64,000 nucleotides of DNA from Desulfomonile tiedjei DSM 6799 (GTDB lineage Bacteria > Desulfobacterota > Desulfomonilia > Desulfomonilales > Desulfomonilaceae). Where the stretch lies: positions 3,414,001 to 3,478,000 of the forward strand of contig NC_018025.1 of assembly GCF_000266945.1 (NCBI RefSeq), in the 5' to 3' direction. Below the pieces are notes generated by a model. It was not told the DNA's origin. It was given only the letters and a program-made list of their open reading frames with translations, and made no database searches. Positions 34,159-44,280 of this stretch are shown here, piece after piece (the first letter of the stretch is position 1; every line of letters begins with the position of its first letter). Both the position numbers and the translations under genes were made by a program.

Positions 34159-36098
34159 GTCGCTCTGCATCGTCTCACCCTGGAGGCCTTTTCGGAATTG
34201 TCCGGAAAGGCCCGCCCATAGCTTTCTTGTCAATCTGCCTGCTCCTGGCCATTCTTTGGGTTTGCTGCTTCGCTGCAGAGAATCAGCCCTATTCCACCAC
34301 TCCGCCTTTAAGCCCAATTCCAGTAGAAAATTCGGGCACATCGGATCTATCTTATCCCCTGTGGTGGGGAGAAGCCCCGAAAGTGGATTCAGGTACTCCC
34401 TGTAAGGAGCCGGGCACCTGCATCACATGTCATACCTCAACGACTACCATGGATGCATCCCACGCGTTCGCCTGTGTTCAATGCCACAAAGGTGATTCAT
34501 CGGCCGTTGAGGAAAAGGACGCTCACCAGGGTTTGATCAAAGATCCCGGTGACCTGAACCATGCTGAGCAAACCTGTGGGAAGTGCCATCCTGAGGAAGT
34601 CAGACGAGTTCGTCATTCTGCAATGGCTCTTGCTCCCCGAACGATCAATCACACGCGCTTCTCTTTCGGCGCTCAGAAAGATGCCTCACCGCAGTACGCT
34701 ACAGTCAAAACAGATGCTCTAAAACAGGTGCCTCACCCTTCGGAATCAGGAAATCTCGGAGACGACCTACTCAGACGTTCATGCCTCCGGTGTCATTTGC
34801 ATACTCCCGGTTCAACGCGGTGGGGAGAACATCGCGGAGTCGGCTGCTCGGCATGTCATGCTGCCTTTCCCAACAGTGCCGATGGGCGACCTCGCGAACA
34901 TGCCATTGTCCGTCAGGCGGGAATGACTGCATGCCTCAAATGCCACAATGCGAATCACGTGGGAGCGGATTACGTAGGGCTGTATGAAAGAGATTTTCAC
35001 CGAGGCTTCAAGTCACCCCTTGTGCAAGGGCGCCTGGCACCGACAATCTACGGAGCTGAACAGCATCGCCTGCTGCCAGATGTTCACTTCCGTGCGGGGA
35101 TGACGTGTATCGATTGCCACACCTTGGACGAGGTGCACGGACCGGGACACCTCCCGCAGAACCAGGGGAACGGGGTTAAGATTACCTGCGAATCCTGCCA
35201 TGTGAATGGGGATCATCCGGCAGTTCTCAAGCAGGAAGACGGAACCATGACCCTTCTGCGTGGTGCAGGACGAACGATTCCCCGCATGAATCCGGAATCG
35301 GTGCCTCATCGGATCGACTCGCATCGAAACAAGGTCAAATGTTCGGCATGTCATGCTGCATGGTCTTTCCAGGACTACGGACTACATTTGATGCTCGAAG
35401 AACGTCCCGATTACTGGAAATGGGCGACAACTGCGGGGCAGAACGATCCGCAGGTGCAGCAACTCTTGAGGGAGACTGTCGGCACGTACGCGGAAATACT
35501 CCCTCCGACCGGGGGAGCGGCTGCGGGAACTCCTGAAGAGCACTGGAAAAATCCGGAGACGTTTGACTGGTTGTCCGGGGAAGTACGTCCCGGCGCATGG
35601 TTCAGAGGATACACCGAACGGAAATGGTCTCGGCCTCCCCTCGGTCTGGATGCTCAAGGCCGTATCTCGGTTATGCGTCCGATATTTCAGTATGTTATAT
35701 CCCATGTGGATTCCGGAGGAAGCGTGCAACGTGACAGATGGATTCCCACAACGGGTTCCGGAACTCCTGCACTCATCATGAACCCTTATGCGCCCCATAC
35801 GATTGGAGCCAAAGGTAGAAGCTGTCAGGATTGTCACGGAGATCTCAAAGCGGCCGGTTTGGGAGAAGGATTGCGCGGCATTGAGAAACCGGGCTTCCAT
35901 AATCTGCTTTTGCCTGAATCACAACTCCCCGAACACCGCATAATCTGGGATAAGCTCGTGGACGAAGACGGCAACCAACTCCAGTACAGCAGCCATGCAG
36001 GTGCACGCCCCCTCGATCAGACCACGCTTAAGAAACTGCTCAATCCGTCGCCGCGGCAGAAGGCCGAGTTCTACAAATATCTCATCCAGCCTGAATAG
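34155..36098 (+). CDS. Ten-heme c-type cytochrome, membrane-anchored or secreted
   Basis: 647 residues with ten CxxCH heme-binding motifs in order: CITCH, CVQCH, CGKCH, CLRCH, CSACH, CLKCH, CIDCH, CESCH, CSACH, CQDCH. Nine fall in the first 400 residues and one near 560. The N-terminus (IAFLSICLLLAILWVCCFA) is an uncleaved anchor or signal sequence, so it acts outside the inner membrane. A region of about 160 residues between hemes 9 and 10 has no hemes. I do not recognise a named enzyme family; a reductase or extracytoplasmic electron-transfer role is likely. Coupled by a 4-bp overlap to the preceding Cys-rich protein gene. Confidence 0.85.
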   Translation: MSRSASSHPGGLFGIVRKGPPIAFLSICLLLAILWVCCFAAENQPYSTTPPLSPIPVENSGTSDLSYPLWWGEAPKVDSGTPCKEPGTCITCHTSTTTMDASHAFACVQCHKGDSSAVEEKDAHQGLIKDPGDLNHAEQTCGKCHPEEVRRVRHSAMALAPRTINHTRFSFGAQKDASPQYATVKTDALKQVPHPSESGNLGDDLLRRSCLRCHLHTPGSTRWGEHRGVGCSACHAAFPNSADGRPREHAIVRQAGMTACLKCHNANHVGADYVGLYERDFHRGFKSPLVQGRLAPTIYGAEQHRLLPDVHFRAGMTCIDCHTLDEVHGPGHLPQNQGNGVKITCESCHVNGDHPAVLKQEDGTMTLLRGAGRTIPRMNPESVPHRIDSHRNKVKCSACHAAWSFQDYGLHLMLEERPDYWKWATTAGQNDPQVQQLLRETVGTYAEILPPTGGAAAGTPEEHWKNPETFDWLSGEVRPGAWFRGYTERKWSRPPLGLDAQGRISVMRPIFQYVISHVDSGGSVQRDRWIPTTGSGTPALIMNPYAPHTIGAKGRSCQDCHGDLKAAGLGEGLRGIEKPGFHNLLLPESQLPEHRIIWDKLVDEDGNQLQYSSHAGARPLDQTTLKKLLNPSPRQKAEFYKYLIQPE

Positions 36099-36815
36099 GC
36101 GAATGTAAGGGAATTTCGTGCCACCCTACGCGTCCAATTCTCCGCAATAATGGGTGCCACTGACTGGTTTCCTGGTCAGTGTTCGTTAATTGCGGTTTGA
36201 TAATTATGGATAAAGCTTTCAGGAGATTGTCGTGCGAGGAGCGGGATCGCTCCGCTCCTCGCACGACAATCACCGAACTTGTTGCTGAATAGTTAACTCC
36301 GCCTGCGCTGTTCCTGCACTCATTCCATTGAACATGGGTCGGCAGGGACGCCGACCTCTACCGGAAAATTAGGAGTAGATGCTCCATGAGCGTTAAAATA
36401 AGCTCGTGGTTGATCAGCTTTTATTGCATGACACCGGCTCGTAAAGACTTACGTAGGATGCTGGTGAGCGAAGCGAACCGCATCGCTCGTGGACGTTTAT
36501 GGTCTCATGCGAGAACACGAAACAATTTTTTCTATTCCGGCAATGGTGTCAGGCGATTGCCACGTCGCTCCGCTCCTCGCAATGACAAGCATTAAGTTCG
36601 TTGCTGAATCGTGGATTCCCCTGCTGCTCGTGCAGATTTTCCATCTTTATGGGGGCAGAGAGCCGCTCCCCACCAGGAAGGTTGAGCTTAGACATCTTTA
36701 TTTGACGCCTATGAATGGATGTCTCTATTTTAGCATCCATGGGAGTTTTACTTCTTTCATTGCCGATCTTGACAGTCGAGAGCGGCCGGAGTATGTGTAC
36801 ACGTTTAATTGAGCG
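36099..36815. repeat. Gene-free region with palindromic GCGAAGC-type repeats
   Basis: About 0.7 kb with no credible gene. It holds a perfect 18-bp hairpin at 36226-36270 (ATTGTCGTGCGAGGAGCG and its complement, 9-base loop), a GTCGGCAGGGACGCCGACC palindrome near 36333-36355, a GTGAGCGAAGCGAACCGCAT unit at 36455-36485, and a half unit CGCTCCGCTCCTCGCAATGA at about 36550-36587. The same unit types recur at 11.4-11.6 kb and after 63.1 kb. Confidence 0.75.
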
Positions 36816-36857
36816 ATGATCACGAGGGAAGCACACCCCCTGAAAGAGATAATGCAC

Positions 36858-37145
36858 ATGAAAATCACACCGGAAGAAGTCGATTATGTAGCCCTTCTGG
36901 GAAGACTGAATATCGGACCGGAAGAAAAGAAGAAGTACCAGGCCCAGTTAGATGACATTCTCAAGTACATGGACATGCTTGCAGAAGTTAACACAGATAA
37001 CGTCGAACCCATGGCCGGCCCGGTCGAACTTCATACTCCCTTGCGGGAAGACGTAGTGCTCCCTTCTCTTCCTATAGAAGACGCCCTCGCAAATGCGCCC
37101 GCAAAGATAGGCAGTTCGTTCAAGGTTCCGAAAGTCATTGAATGA
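36858..37145 (+). CDS. gatC: Asp-tRNA(Asn)/Glu-tRNA(Gln) amidotransferase subunit C
   Basis: 95 residues. KITPEEVDYVALLGRLNI, then the QLDDILKYMDMLAEVNTDNV region and PLREDVV, mark GatC, the small chaperone-like subunit of the amidotransferase that converts misacylated Glu-tRNA(Gln) or Asp-tRNA(Asn). The start at 36858 gives the normal length, with GAAAGAGA 8 bp upstream; ATG at 36852 adds two residues, and the frame back to 36816 is unlikely. gatA follows after 99 bp and gatB after that, so the three form one operon. Confidence 0.93.
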   Translation: MKITPEEVDYVALLGRLNIGPEEKKKYQAQLDDILKYMDMLAEVNTDNVEPMAGPVELHTPLREDVVLPSLPIEDALANAPAKIGSSFKVPKVIE

Positions 37146-37244
37146 AAGATACCGGCGCACTTCCACCGACCGTATCAGTATGACCAGAGATGATGCGCAG
37201 CGACCGATTGTATTCATATCCGCTCACAAACAGAGGATAAAAAA

Positions 37245-38705
37245 GTGCCAGAACTCCATGACATGACCGCTTCCGAATTGGCCCGTGTTTTGATATCCGG
37301 AGAAACGACTTCCGTAGAAATAACCCGCTCGTTGCTCGCTCGGATCGACAAACTGGAAGAATCTATTCACGCGTATGTTACGGTGGACCCGGATTCAGCC
37401 CTGGAAATGGCTGCAGAAGCGGACCGGATGATTGCAGCGGGAAAAGCGGGCCCCCTGACCGGAATCCCCATAGCAGTCAAAGACAACATGTGCATCAAGG
37501 GCCGCAAGACTTCCTGCGGGTCCCGCATTCTCGGGAATTTCAAACCGCCCTACGATGCGACCGTTGTCCGTCGCCTCAAGGATGCAGGCATGGTAATCCT
37601 TGGCAGCGCCAACATGGACGAATTCGCCATGGGCTCTTCCACGGAAACCTCATACTGGGGGCCGACCCGCAACCCATGGAATACGGAAATGATACCCGGC
37701 GGATCGAGCGGAGGTTCCGCTGCTGCCGTTGCGGCCAAGGAAGCTGTCGTATCACTCGGGTCGGACACAGGGGGATCGATACGATTGCCTGCGGCATTCT
37801 GCGGAGTCACGGGCATAAAACCTACGTACGGAGCAGTTTCGCGGTTCGGACTTGTGGCGTATGCATCCAGCCTGGATCAGATCGGTCCCATAGCACGAGA
37901 TGTCAAAGACATAGCACTTTTGTTGAATCTCCTCTGCGGGCACGATCCCATGGATTCTACCTCGGTGCCGCGAGAATATCCCGATTTCACCAGCTTCCTG
38001 GAAAAACCGGTAAAGGGAATGACTCTCGGACTGCCGACGGAATTCTTCTCCAAGCTCGATAATGAAGACGTAAGCCGGGCCGTTGCCGACGCCCGAAAAA
38101 CCTTCGAGGACCTCGGAATAAAGTTCGTGGATCTGTCCCTGCCTCATCTCGATTACGGAATAGCCGCGTACTACATCATCGCGCCGAGCGAGGCATCATC
38201 AAATCTTGCACGTTACGATGGGGTGAAATACGGGCATCGCGCTGAAGAATATTCCGGAATTATCGACATGTACTGCAACACCAGGGCTGAAGGGTTCGGT
38301 CCCGAGGTGAAGCGACGCATCATGCTGGGAACGTATGCGCTGTCGTCCGGCTATTACGATGCATACTATGTGAAGGCTGCGAAAGTGCGGACTCTGATTA
38401 CCAATGATTTCAAGAAAGCCTTCGAAAGTTGTGATGCGATCTTCTGTCCCACAGCGCCTTCCCCCGCGTTCAGAATCGGGGAAAAAATCGACGATCCCAT
38501 GCAGATGTACCTGACGGACGTGTTCACGATTCCCGTCAACATGGCTGGACTCCCGGGAATGGCCATTCCTGCTGGTTTTTCAAGGGACGGACTGCCCATC
38601 GGTCTGCAATTGATAGCTCCCCATTTCAAAGAAGAGGTTCTCGTGCAATTATCCGCAGCGTTCCAGCGGGAGACCGATCATCACCTCAAGACACCGGCAT
38701 TATAG
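37245..38705 (+). CDS. gatA: Asp/Glu-tRNA amidotransferase subunit A
   Basis: 486 residues. Amidase signature enzyme: catalytic Lys in [14 protein letters not shown], the Gly/Ser-rich [15 protein letters not shown] and the cis-Ser/Ser pair in [20 protein letters not shown]. It hydrolyses glutamine and feeds ammonia to the GatB site. GTG start at 37245 with CAGAGGA 8 bp upstream. Its stop lies 3 bp before gatB. Confidence 0.97.
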   Translation: MPELHDMTASELARVLISGETTSVEITRSLLARIDKLEESIHAYVTVDPDSALEMAAEADRMIAAGKAGPLTGIPIAVKDNMCIKGRKTSCGSRILGNFKPPYDATVVRRLKDAGMVILGSANMDEFAMGSSTETSYWGPTRNPWNTEMIPGGSSGGSAAAVAAKEAVVSLGSDTGGSIRLPAAFCGVTGIKPTYGAVSRFGLVAYASSLDQIGPIARDVKDIALLLNLLCGHDPMDSTSVPREYPDFTSFLEKPVKGMTLGLPTEFFSKLDNEDVSRAVADARKTFEDLGIKFVDLSLPHLDYGIAAYYIIAPSEASSNLARYDGVKYGHRAEEYSGIIDMYCNTRAEGFGPEVKRRIMLGTYALSSGYYDAYYVKAAKVRTLITNDFKKAFESCDAIFCPTAPSPAFRIGEKIDDPMQMYLTDVFTIPVNMAGLPGMAIPAGFSRDGLPIGLQLIAPHFKEEVLVQLSAAFQRETDHHLKTPAL

Positions 38706-38708
38706 GAT

Positions 38709-40151
38709 ATGACTATGGAATACGAAGCAGTAATCGGACTCGAAGTTCACGCCCAGCTCCTGACGGACTCCAAGGCTTTTTGTTCGTGCACCACGCGTTT
38801 CGGTAACGAGCCTAATACGAATACCTGCCCCATCTGTCAGGGAATGCCCGGTGTGCTGCCGGTCTTGAACCGCAAGGCCCTGGAATTCACAGTCAAAATG
38901 GCCCTGGCATGCAACTGCACCATTAACGAGACCAGCAGATTCGCACGAAAGAATTACTACTACCCGGATCTCCCCAAGAATTACCAGATTTCCCAGTACG
39001 AACTGCCCGTCGCGGAACACGGCTGGCTCGATGTGGAAACCAACGGAGAGATTCGACGCATCGGAATAACAAGAATACATATGGAAGAAGATGCAGGGAA
39101 GCTGATTCACGATGAGAATCGCCCCTTCTCCCATGTGGATTTGAACCGGACTGGTGTGCCCCTCGTGGAAATCGTCTCAGAACCCGAGATGCGGTCACCC
39201 GAAGAGGCTGCGGATTACCTCCGTGCGCTCCGGTCCATTCTCGTATACCTGGAAGTCTGCGACGGCAACATGCAGGAAGGCAGTTTTCGTTGCGATGCCA
39301 ACGTTTCCATAAGACCGAAGGGAACCACAGCGCTCGGTGTCAAAGCGGAAGTGAAGAACATGAACTCCTTCCGAAACGTCCAGCGCGCACTCCATTATGA
39401 AATCGAACGGCAGATCGAAACGTTGAAGGAAGGTGGAAGAATAGTCCAGGAAACCCGGCTTTTCGATCCTTCCACCGGCACCACCGCATCCATGCGAAGC
39501 AAAGAACAGGCCCATGATTACCGGTATTTTCCCGATCCTGATCTTTTGCCGCTTCGCGTGGAACCGGAACTCGTGGAGAGAATGCGCAACCAGCTCCCTG
39601 AACTTCCTGCCGAGAAAAAGGAACGTTTCATTCAGCTCGGTATCCCGGCGTACGATGCGGGCGTGCTTACCGCATCGCGCCCGCTCGCTGACTTCTTCGA
39701 GCGCACAGTAGAGCTGTTTCCGAATCCCAAAGCAGTAAGTAACTGGATGATGACGGAGTTCATGCGGGAACTGAAAGGGGAAGAAGCCGACATAAGCTGC
39801 TGCCCTGTTTCTCCGTCGCAACTGGCGAATCTTCTGAAATCGGTCGAAGACGGCACGATCTCCGGGAAAATAGCCAAAACCGTTTTCGAGGAGATGTTTC
39901 GCACCGGGAAAGAGCCCGAAGAGATCATCCGAGAGAAGGGTCTCGTGCAGGTATCCGATACGGACGAGTTAACTGCCGCGTGTCGTGAAGTACTGGATGC
40001 GAACGCTGGAGAAGTAGCCAAGTATCTTTCGGGTAAGACGAAGATATTCGGTTTTTTCGTCGGTCAGGTAATGAAAAAGACCAAAGGCAAGGCGAATCCC
40101 GGATTGGTCAATTCCATCCTGGAAGAAGAGCTGAAGAAGCGCTCGGAATAG
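38709..40151 (+). CDS. gatB: Asp/Glu-tRNA amidotransferase subunit B
   Basis: 480 residues. [20 protein letters not shown] at the N-terminus, [15 protein letters not shown], the [16 protein letters not shown] motif, and a C-terminal YqeY-like tail domain ([16 protein letters not shown]) identify GatB, which phosphorylates and amidates the misacylated tRNA. Zinc-binding Cys residues at FCSCTTRF and NTCPIC are kept. It starts 3 bp after gatA; Met3 at 38715 is an alternative start. Confidence 0.97.
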   Translation: MTMEYEAVIGLEVHAQLLTDSKAFCSCTTRFGNEPNTNTCPICQGMPGVLPVLNRKALEFTVKMALACNCTINETSRFARKNYYYPDLPKNYQISQYELPVAEHGWLDVETNGEIRRIGITRIHMEEDAGKLIHDENRPFSHVDLNRTGVPLVEIVSEPEMRSPEEAADYLRALRSILVYLEVCDGNMQEGSFRCDANVSIRPKGTTALGVKAEVKNMNSFRNVQRALHYEIERQIETLKEGGRIVQETRLFDPSTGTTASMRSKEQAHDYRYFPDPDLLPLRVEPELVERMRNQLPELPAEKKERFIQLGIPAYDAGVLTASRPLADFFERTVELFPNPKAVSNWMMTEFMRELKGEEADISCCPVSPSQLANLLKSVEDGTISGKIAKTVFEEMFRTGKEPEEIIREKGLVQVSDTDELTAACREVLDANAGEVAKYLSGKTKIFGFFVGQVMKKTKGKANPGLVNSILEEELKKRSE

Positions 40152-40279
40152 AATATTGGGGAGGGACTTCTCATAATTCTGCCCTAAACGGGACTCTCCT
40201 CTCCCAAAGGCGCTAATTATTCCAATTGGTTGTCCCAAAGGGACTGAAGAAGGCCGATTCAATTTCACAGGAGCCTGCC

Positions 40280-41932
40280 ATGCTCACGCGAATCGTAATC
40301 GTGCTGGCAACGACAGCCGCCGTGGCAGCGAACCTTTTAGCAGACGCACTCTTGTTCATGGACCCGATCTCCTTCAGCGCAGAAGCAGCCGAATTGCACG
40401 ATACGAAACGGCTTCACCAGAAAGAACTCAGAACTACAGAGAGCGCCAAACCCCTCAAAAATTTCAAACATGCTGAAGTAAAGGCCCAGCAGGCCCTCAC
40501 TGAACAGCTTTCTCACGCGATAGAAGAGGAGAATATTGACGAAGTGAAGGCGCTGCTAGCCAAGGGCGCTGACGTAAATCGTTATGACGGAGAAGGCAAG
40601 CTGCCGCTTGAGAAAGCAGCCGGGAAAGGCTCGATGGCATTGGTCAGGATCCTCTGGCATAGCGGGGCTGACCCGAACATCAGTAACCGCGACGGGCAGA
40701 AGACTCTCAAGGCCGCTTTTATAGAAGCTGTGAGTAATTGCCACCAAGATGTAGCTCGATACTTCCTGAATATCGGCGTGAATGTAAATGCGGCCCGCCC
40801 GAAGGAAGGCACGTTATTTCAGCGTGCAGCAAGATGCTCACGGGAATTTGCGGAGTTCCTTCTTGAGAGGGGCGCAGCGGAGATTGACTTGAAGACAGCC
40901 AGACTTCCTCTGGAAAGGGATGCTAACCTCCGCACCAGGGATGAGAAAGGCTGGACATCTCTGCACGAGGCGGTCTGGGAGGGACATCTCGATAAAGCCG
41001 CTCTCTTGTTGGACAACAAGGCCGAACCTAATGCGGTTGACTCTTTGGGTTGGACCCCCCTGATTCTGGCTGCCTGGAAAGGCCAACCCGAGGCCGTGAA
41101 TCTCCTTATCTCGAGGGGCGCAGACATACGTGTAGAAGATGCCTTCGGTAAGACGGCCTTCGTGAGAGCGGTCGAGATGGGCCATCGTGACGCTGCCTTG
41201 CTGCTCCTCAACAAGGGAGCCGATGTCAATACTGCTGATGTTTCGAGTTGGACCCCTATTATGGCCGCTGTCACGCGGAAGGACCGAGAGATGGTAAAAT
41301 TGCTTCGGGAGCGTGGGGCCAAAATGACAGTCGCTGCCGCTGTCTTGCTGGAGGACGAACGAGAGATGCAGCGGCTTCTTAAAGAGAGTGCAAAGAAGGG
41401 CGTCCAGATTGCGGACGCCTCCATGGCTCTGCTTATTGCCGTGAGGAACCGCAGCGAAAAAGTGGTCAGGCACATCCTGGACAAGTGCCCTGAAATGGAC
41501 ATCAAGGAACCATGCTGCGACACCGCTCTTCTGTTCGCCATCGAGAATAAGTACTCAGGAATCGCCGAAATTCTTTTAGAGAAGGGAGCTAACCCTAACG
41601 CGGCAGACCATTGGCGAAAAACGGCTCTTCATTATGCGGTCTGGAAGGGCGATCTCAGGCTGATCCGCATGCTTCTCGAAAAGGGAGCCCACGTCAATGC
41701 GCAAACGATAGGGTGGGATGGGACCCCTCTCATGGGTGCTGTGGAGAGGGCGAATGTCGAGATAGTGAAGCTGCTGCTACAAAACGGCGCGAGTCTCCGC
41801 GTGGGCCCAAATAGCGATGATCTCTGGATAGCAGCCGAGAAAAGCGGAAACAAAGAAGTCCTGGAAATGCTCAAAGCGCATGCCCTGAAACACCCTGACC
41901 AGCCTCAGCCAACTTCGCGTGAAGGCCAGTGA
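40280..41932 (+). CDS. Exported ankyrin-repeat protein
   Basis: 550 residues from the ATG at 40280 with CAGGAG 6 bp upstream. The N-terminal hydrophobic segment (RIVIVLATTAAVAANLLADA) is a signal peptide or anchor. The rest is about twelve ankyrin repeats of 33 residues; clear units include GWTSLHEAVWEGHLDKAALL, GWTPLILAAWKGQPEAVNLL and KTALHYAVWKGDLRLIRMLL, with degenerate repeats between. No enzymatic domain. Probably a periplasmic protein-binding module. It begins about 130 bp after gatB and is followed 21 bp later by a second exported protein, so the two may form a unit. Confidence 0.85.
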   Translation: MLTRIVIVLATTAAVAANLLADALLFMDPISFSAEAAELHDTKRLHQKELRTTESAKPLKNFKHAEVKAQQALTEQLSHAIEEENIDEVKALLAKGADVNRYDGEGKLPLEKAAGKGSMALVRILWHSGADPNISNRDGQKTLKAAFIEAVSNCHQDVARYFLNIGVNVNAARPKEGTLFQRAARCSREFAEFLLERGAAEIDLKTARLPLERDANLRTRDEKGWTSLHEAVWEGHLDKAALLLDNKAEPNAVDSLGWTPLILAAWKGQPEAVNLLISRGADIRVEDAFGKTAFVRAVEMGHRDAALLLLNKGADVNTADVSSWTPIMAAVTRKDREMVKLLRERGAKMTVAAAVLLEDEREMQRLLKESAKKGVQIADASMALLIAVRNRSEKVVRHILDKCPEMDIKEPCCDTALLFAIENKYSGIAEILLEKGANPNAADHWRKTALHYAVWKGDLRLIRMLLEKGAHVNAQTIGWDGTPLMGAVERANVEIVKLLLQNGASLRVGPNSDDLWIAAEKSGNKEVLEMLKAHALKHPDQPQPTSREGQ

Positions 41933-41953
41933 TCAACTAATGGGAGGTATCCC

Positions 41954-42658
41954 GTGGAGGCCCGCTCCAGATTTCTTCTTGCCTTGCTTGTGACGTGGCT
42001 TGTATGCTCTCCGGCTACGCTCAAAGCGAATCCTGCACCGATTCCGATGGCAGGAGGAAGCGTTGCGGCACAGTCGCCCCATAAGACCGTTCGAATGGAT
42101 GCCGAAGACGTAACGATCCGGCTAGGGAGAGGCGCCTACACAGTGAATGCTGTATATCGCATGGTTAATACCGGAGACGCTACATCGGAATGGGTGGGCT
42201 TTCCGAGAGGGCTGGAAAGAGAACGGTGGAAGGGAACAGAATTTCCAGAGTTTATTCAGTTCCATGTGTGGATTGACGGCAAAAAGATTCGTTTTACGAA
42301 AGAAGGAAAGCAGTGGCTAGCAGCGCGGGTGACCTTCCCTGGGAACGCGACAACCATTATTCGCGTCATGTATGAGGCCCACTATTCGGATCGATACCTA
42401 TGGAAAGGCGTCCGCTACTTGGATTACATTGTGGGCACCGGTTCACTTTGGAAGGACAGCATCGCCAAGGCCGTCTTCACTGTGGATGCTTCCGAAACGG
42501 GCGGGACGAAGGGCTTGTACATCGAACTCAACGCTCCGCAGTGCCGCAAACTGAGTTCTGAACAGGTTGTCAGATTTGATGTAGAGGACTTCAAGCCTGA
42601 CCCATACGCCACCCTCCGCATTGAGTTCGGTAATCGGAGAAAGGTTATTATGAGATAA
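41954..42658 (+). CDS. Secreted DUF4424-like protein
   Basis: 234 residues. Signal peptide (RFLLALLVTWLVCSPATLKA). The mature protein opens with GGSVAAQS and MDAEDVTIRLGRGAYTVNAV and then FVNxGD-like VNTGDATSEWVGFPRG, a pattern resembling the DUF4424 family of periplasmic beta-sandwich proteins. No catalytic motif. GTG start at 41954 with GGGAGGT 5-6 bp upstream, 21 bp after the ankyrin gene, so co-transcribed. Family call tentative. Confidence 0.5.
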   Translation: MEARSRFLLALLVTWLVCSPATLKANPAPIPMAGGSVAAQSPHKTVRMDAEDVTIRLGRGAYTVNAVYRMVNTGDATSEWVGFPRGLERERWKGTEFPEFIQFHVWIDGKKIRFTKEGKQWLAARVTFPGNATTIIRVMYEAHYSDRYLWKGVRYLDYIVGTGSLWKDSIAKAVFTVDASETGGTKGLYIELNAPQCRKLSSEQVVRFDVEDFKPDPYATLRIEFGNRRKVIMR

Positions 42659-43029
42659 ATTGTGGGCCGGGACTCGTCAATCGACGACCTAGCGAGCATT
42701 CCTGTCCAGCAATTCTTCATGGCCTTTTGCCTCACCCCGAAATTCGTCCATTTCTCCCAGATCGATTTCCAGAATCAGCCTTTCTCTTTTCCCGCATCGC
42801 AATCTTGATAAGTTCCTCTCTAATACCTATAATTGAACCAAGCGATAAAACACGACAAAGGCGCTGAACTTTATTCAGCACTACTGAAATAATCTTACAT
42901 TTGTTAGCGAGCCTTATTCATATTCTAATCGTGCACCATATCAACGCTTGAGAAGCTCATTTTTTGTCTACACAACATGTCTGTTTCATTCAGAGGCTCG
43001 CATTTTTTTGCTCTCTGACAAAAAAGTAC

Positions 43030-43058
43030 TTGAAAGAGAAAGCACATTACAGGATAAT
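43030..43058 (+). promoter_or_regulatory. Sigma-70-type promoter of the mvhD-metVF-glt-like operon
   Basis: TTGAAA (43030-43035), exactly 17 bp, then GATAAT (43053-43058): five of six matches in each box. It lies 46 bp before the first start codon. The region upstream (42659-43029) contains no gene. Confidence 0.7.
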
Positions 43059-43104
43059 TTGCAGTTACGGCATTCTTACGGAAAGGGTAAACCCCAACAG
43101 AACA

Positions 43105-43545
43105 ATGGAGAAGAACCCCACTAAAATAGTAGTCTATCACTGTACAAACTTACGACTCTTTCATAATGGGAATCAGAAGAAGTTTGCACGGGAAAGGCCC
43201 GGCATCAATATCGTCGCTGTTCCATGCTCGGGCAAAGTCGAAGCGCATCATCTACTCAAAACACTGGCAAGCGGCGCGCAAGGCGTTATGGTCCTGGCCT
43301 GCGGAGAAAAAGCATGCCGGTACCTGGAGGGTTCCATGCGCTCCAAAAAACGGGTAGAATATGCGAAAGAATGGCTGGTGAAATTAGGAATCGAACCGGA
43401 GAGATTCCGATTCATACATGTCCCGCCGATGGATATTACGGCGCTGGACTCAGCCCTGAAGGAATTTGCCGCTGAATTGCAGTCCTTCGGAAACACACCT
43501 CCCATCGCAAAGAACCAGACTGAGTTGACTACTAATCCCAGATAA
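43105..43545 (+). CDS. MvhD-like hydrogenase/heterodisulfide-reductase iron-sulfur subunit
   Basis: 146 residues, the size of MvhD/FrhD delta subunits, which carry a 2Fe-2S cluster and pass electrons to HdrA. VAVPCSGKVEAHHLLKTLAS, VLACGEKACRYLEG and the KRVEYAKEWLVKLGIEPERF helix match the family. The N-terminal CxWCxY motif of the family is reduced here to a single Cys (VYHCTNLRLF). MetV and MetF follow, as in several acetogens and sulfate reducers where MvhD/HdrA link to MetFV. The ATG at 43105 gives the normal length, although the nearest purine-rich site (GGAAAGGG) is 17 bp upstream; the frame extends back to 42964 through the promoter and is not credible there. Confidence 0.8.
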   Translation: MEKNPTKIVVYHCTNLRLFHNGNQKKFARERPGINIVAVPCSGKVEAHHLLKTLASGAQGVMVLACGEKACRYLEGSMRSKKRVEYAKEWLVKLGIEPERFRFIHVPPMDITALDSALKEFAAELQSFGNTPPIAKNQTELTTNPR

Positions 43546-43611
43546 CGTGGCTCCTGCCTGAACACTCCGGAAAGAGAAAATCGGCCGGTCCAGCCAATAA
43601 GGAGGAAATCC

Positions 43612-44280
43612 GTGATCGTTGCGGAGCTGAAAGAAATACGTGAGATCAGGAACATGGTCGATCGATACGCGTCCATACTCGTTGTGGGATGCGATTCCTG
43701 CGTAGCCGAATGCGCTGCAGGCGGACATCGTGAAACCATGCTGCTGAGTGCAGCTCTCAAGTTGTCTTACAAGAAAGACAACCTGAACCCTGTGATAACA
43801 GAAGCGTGCCTGGATCGGCAGTGCGTGGATGACTTCATCGAAGGAATCGCTCACCTCGTGCCCGAGCATGACGCAATACTCTCTCTCGGGTGTGGCGCAG
43901 GCGTCCAGGCTCTCGCGAGAGTGTACGCCGACAAGCCCATTATCCCTGCCCTGAATACCCTCTTCATCGGTGAAACCGAAATGAGAGGCGTCTGGCAGGA
44001 AAACTGCCTTGGCTGCGGCCAATGCAAGCTCGGCTATTTCGGCGCAGTCTGTCCCGTTACCCGTTGTTCCAAGAAACTCATGAACGGCCCCTGCGGCGGA
44101 TCCAAAGGCGGAAAATGCGAAGTAAATCCTGAAATCCGCTGCGGTTGGGACATGATCATTCGCCGGCTCGAGGCGTTGGGTGAACTCGACAGACTTACCG
44201 AATATGTCCCGCCTCTGGACTGGTCCACATCACATTCCGGAGGGCCGCGCCGTATCGTCAGGGAGGATCAGAAACCGTGA
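43612..44280 (+). CDS. metV: MetV, zinc/iron-sulfur partner of methylene-tetrahydrofolate reductase
   Basis: 222 residues. This family (methylene-THF reductase C-terminal domain protein) forms a complex with MetF in acetogens and deltaproteobacteria and supplies electrons through Fe-S or zinc sites. Cys motifs: VVGCDSCVAEC near residue 25, ACLDRQC, LGCGAG, and CLGCGQCKLG followed by CPVTRC and GPCGGSKGGKCE. GTG start at 43612 with AGGAGG 7 bp upstream. It ends in a 4-bp GTGA overlap with metF, so the two are translationally coupled. Confidence 0.88.
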   Translation: MIVAELKEIREIRNMVDRYASILVVGCDSCVAECAAGGHRETMLLSAALKLSYKKDNLNPVITEACLDRQCVDDFIEGIAHLVPEHDAILSLGCGAGVQALARVYADKPIIPALNTLFIGETEMRGVWQENCLGCGQCKLGYFGAVCPVTRCSKKLMNGPCGGSKGGKCEVNPEIRCGWDMIIRRLEALGELDRLTEYVPPLDWSTSHSGGPRRIVREDQKP

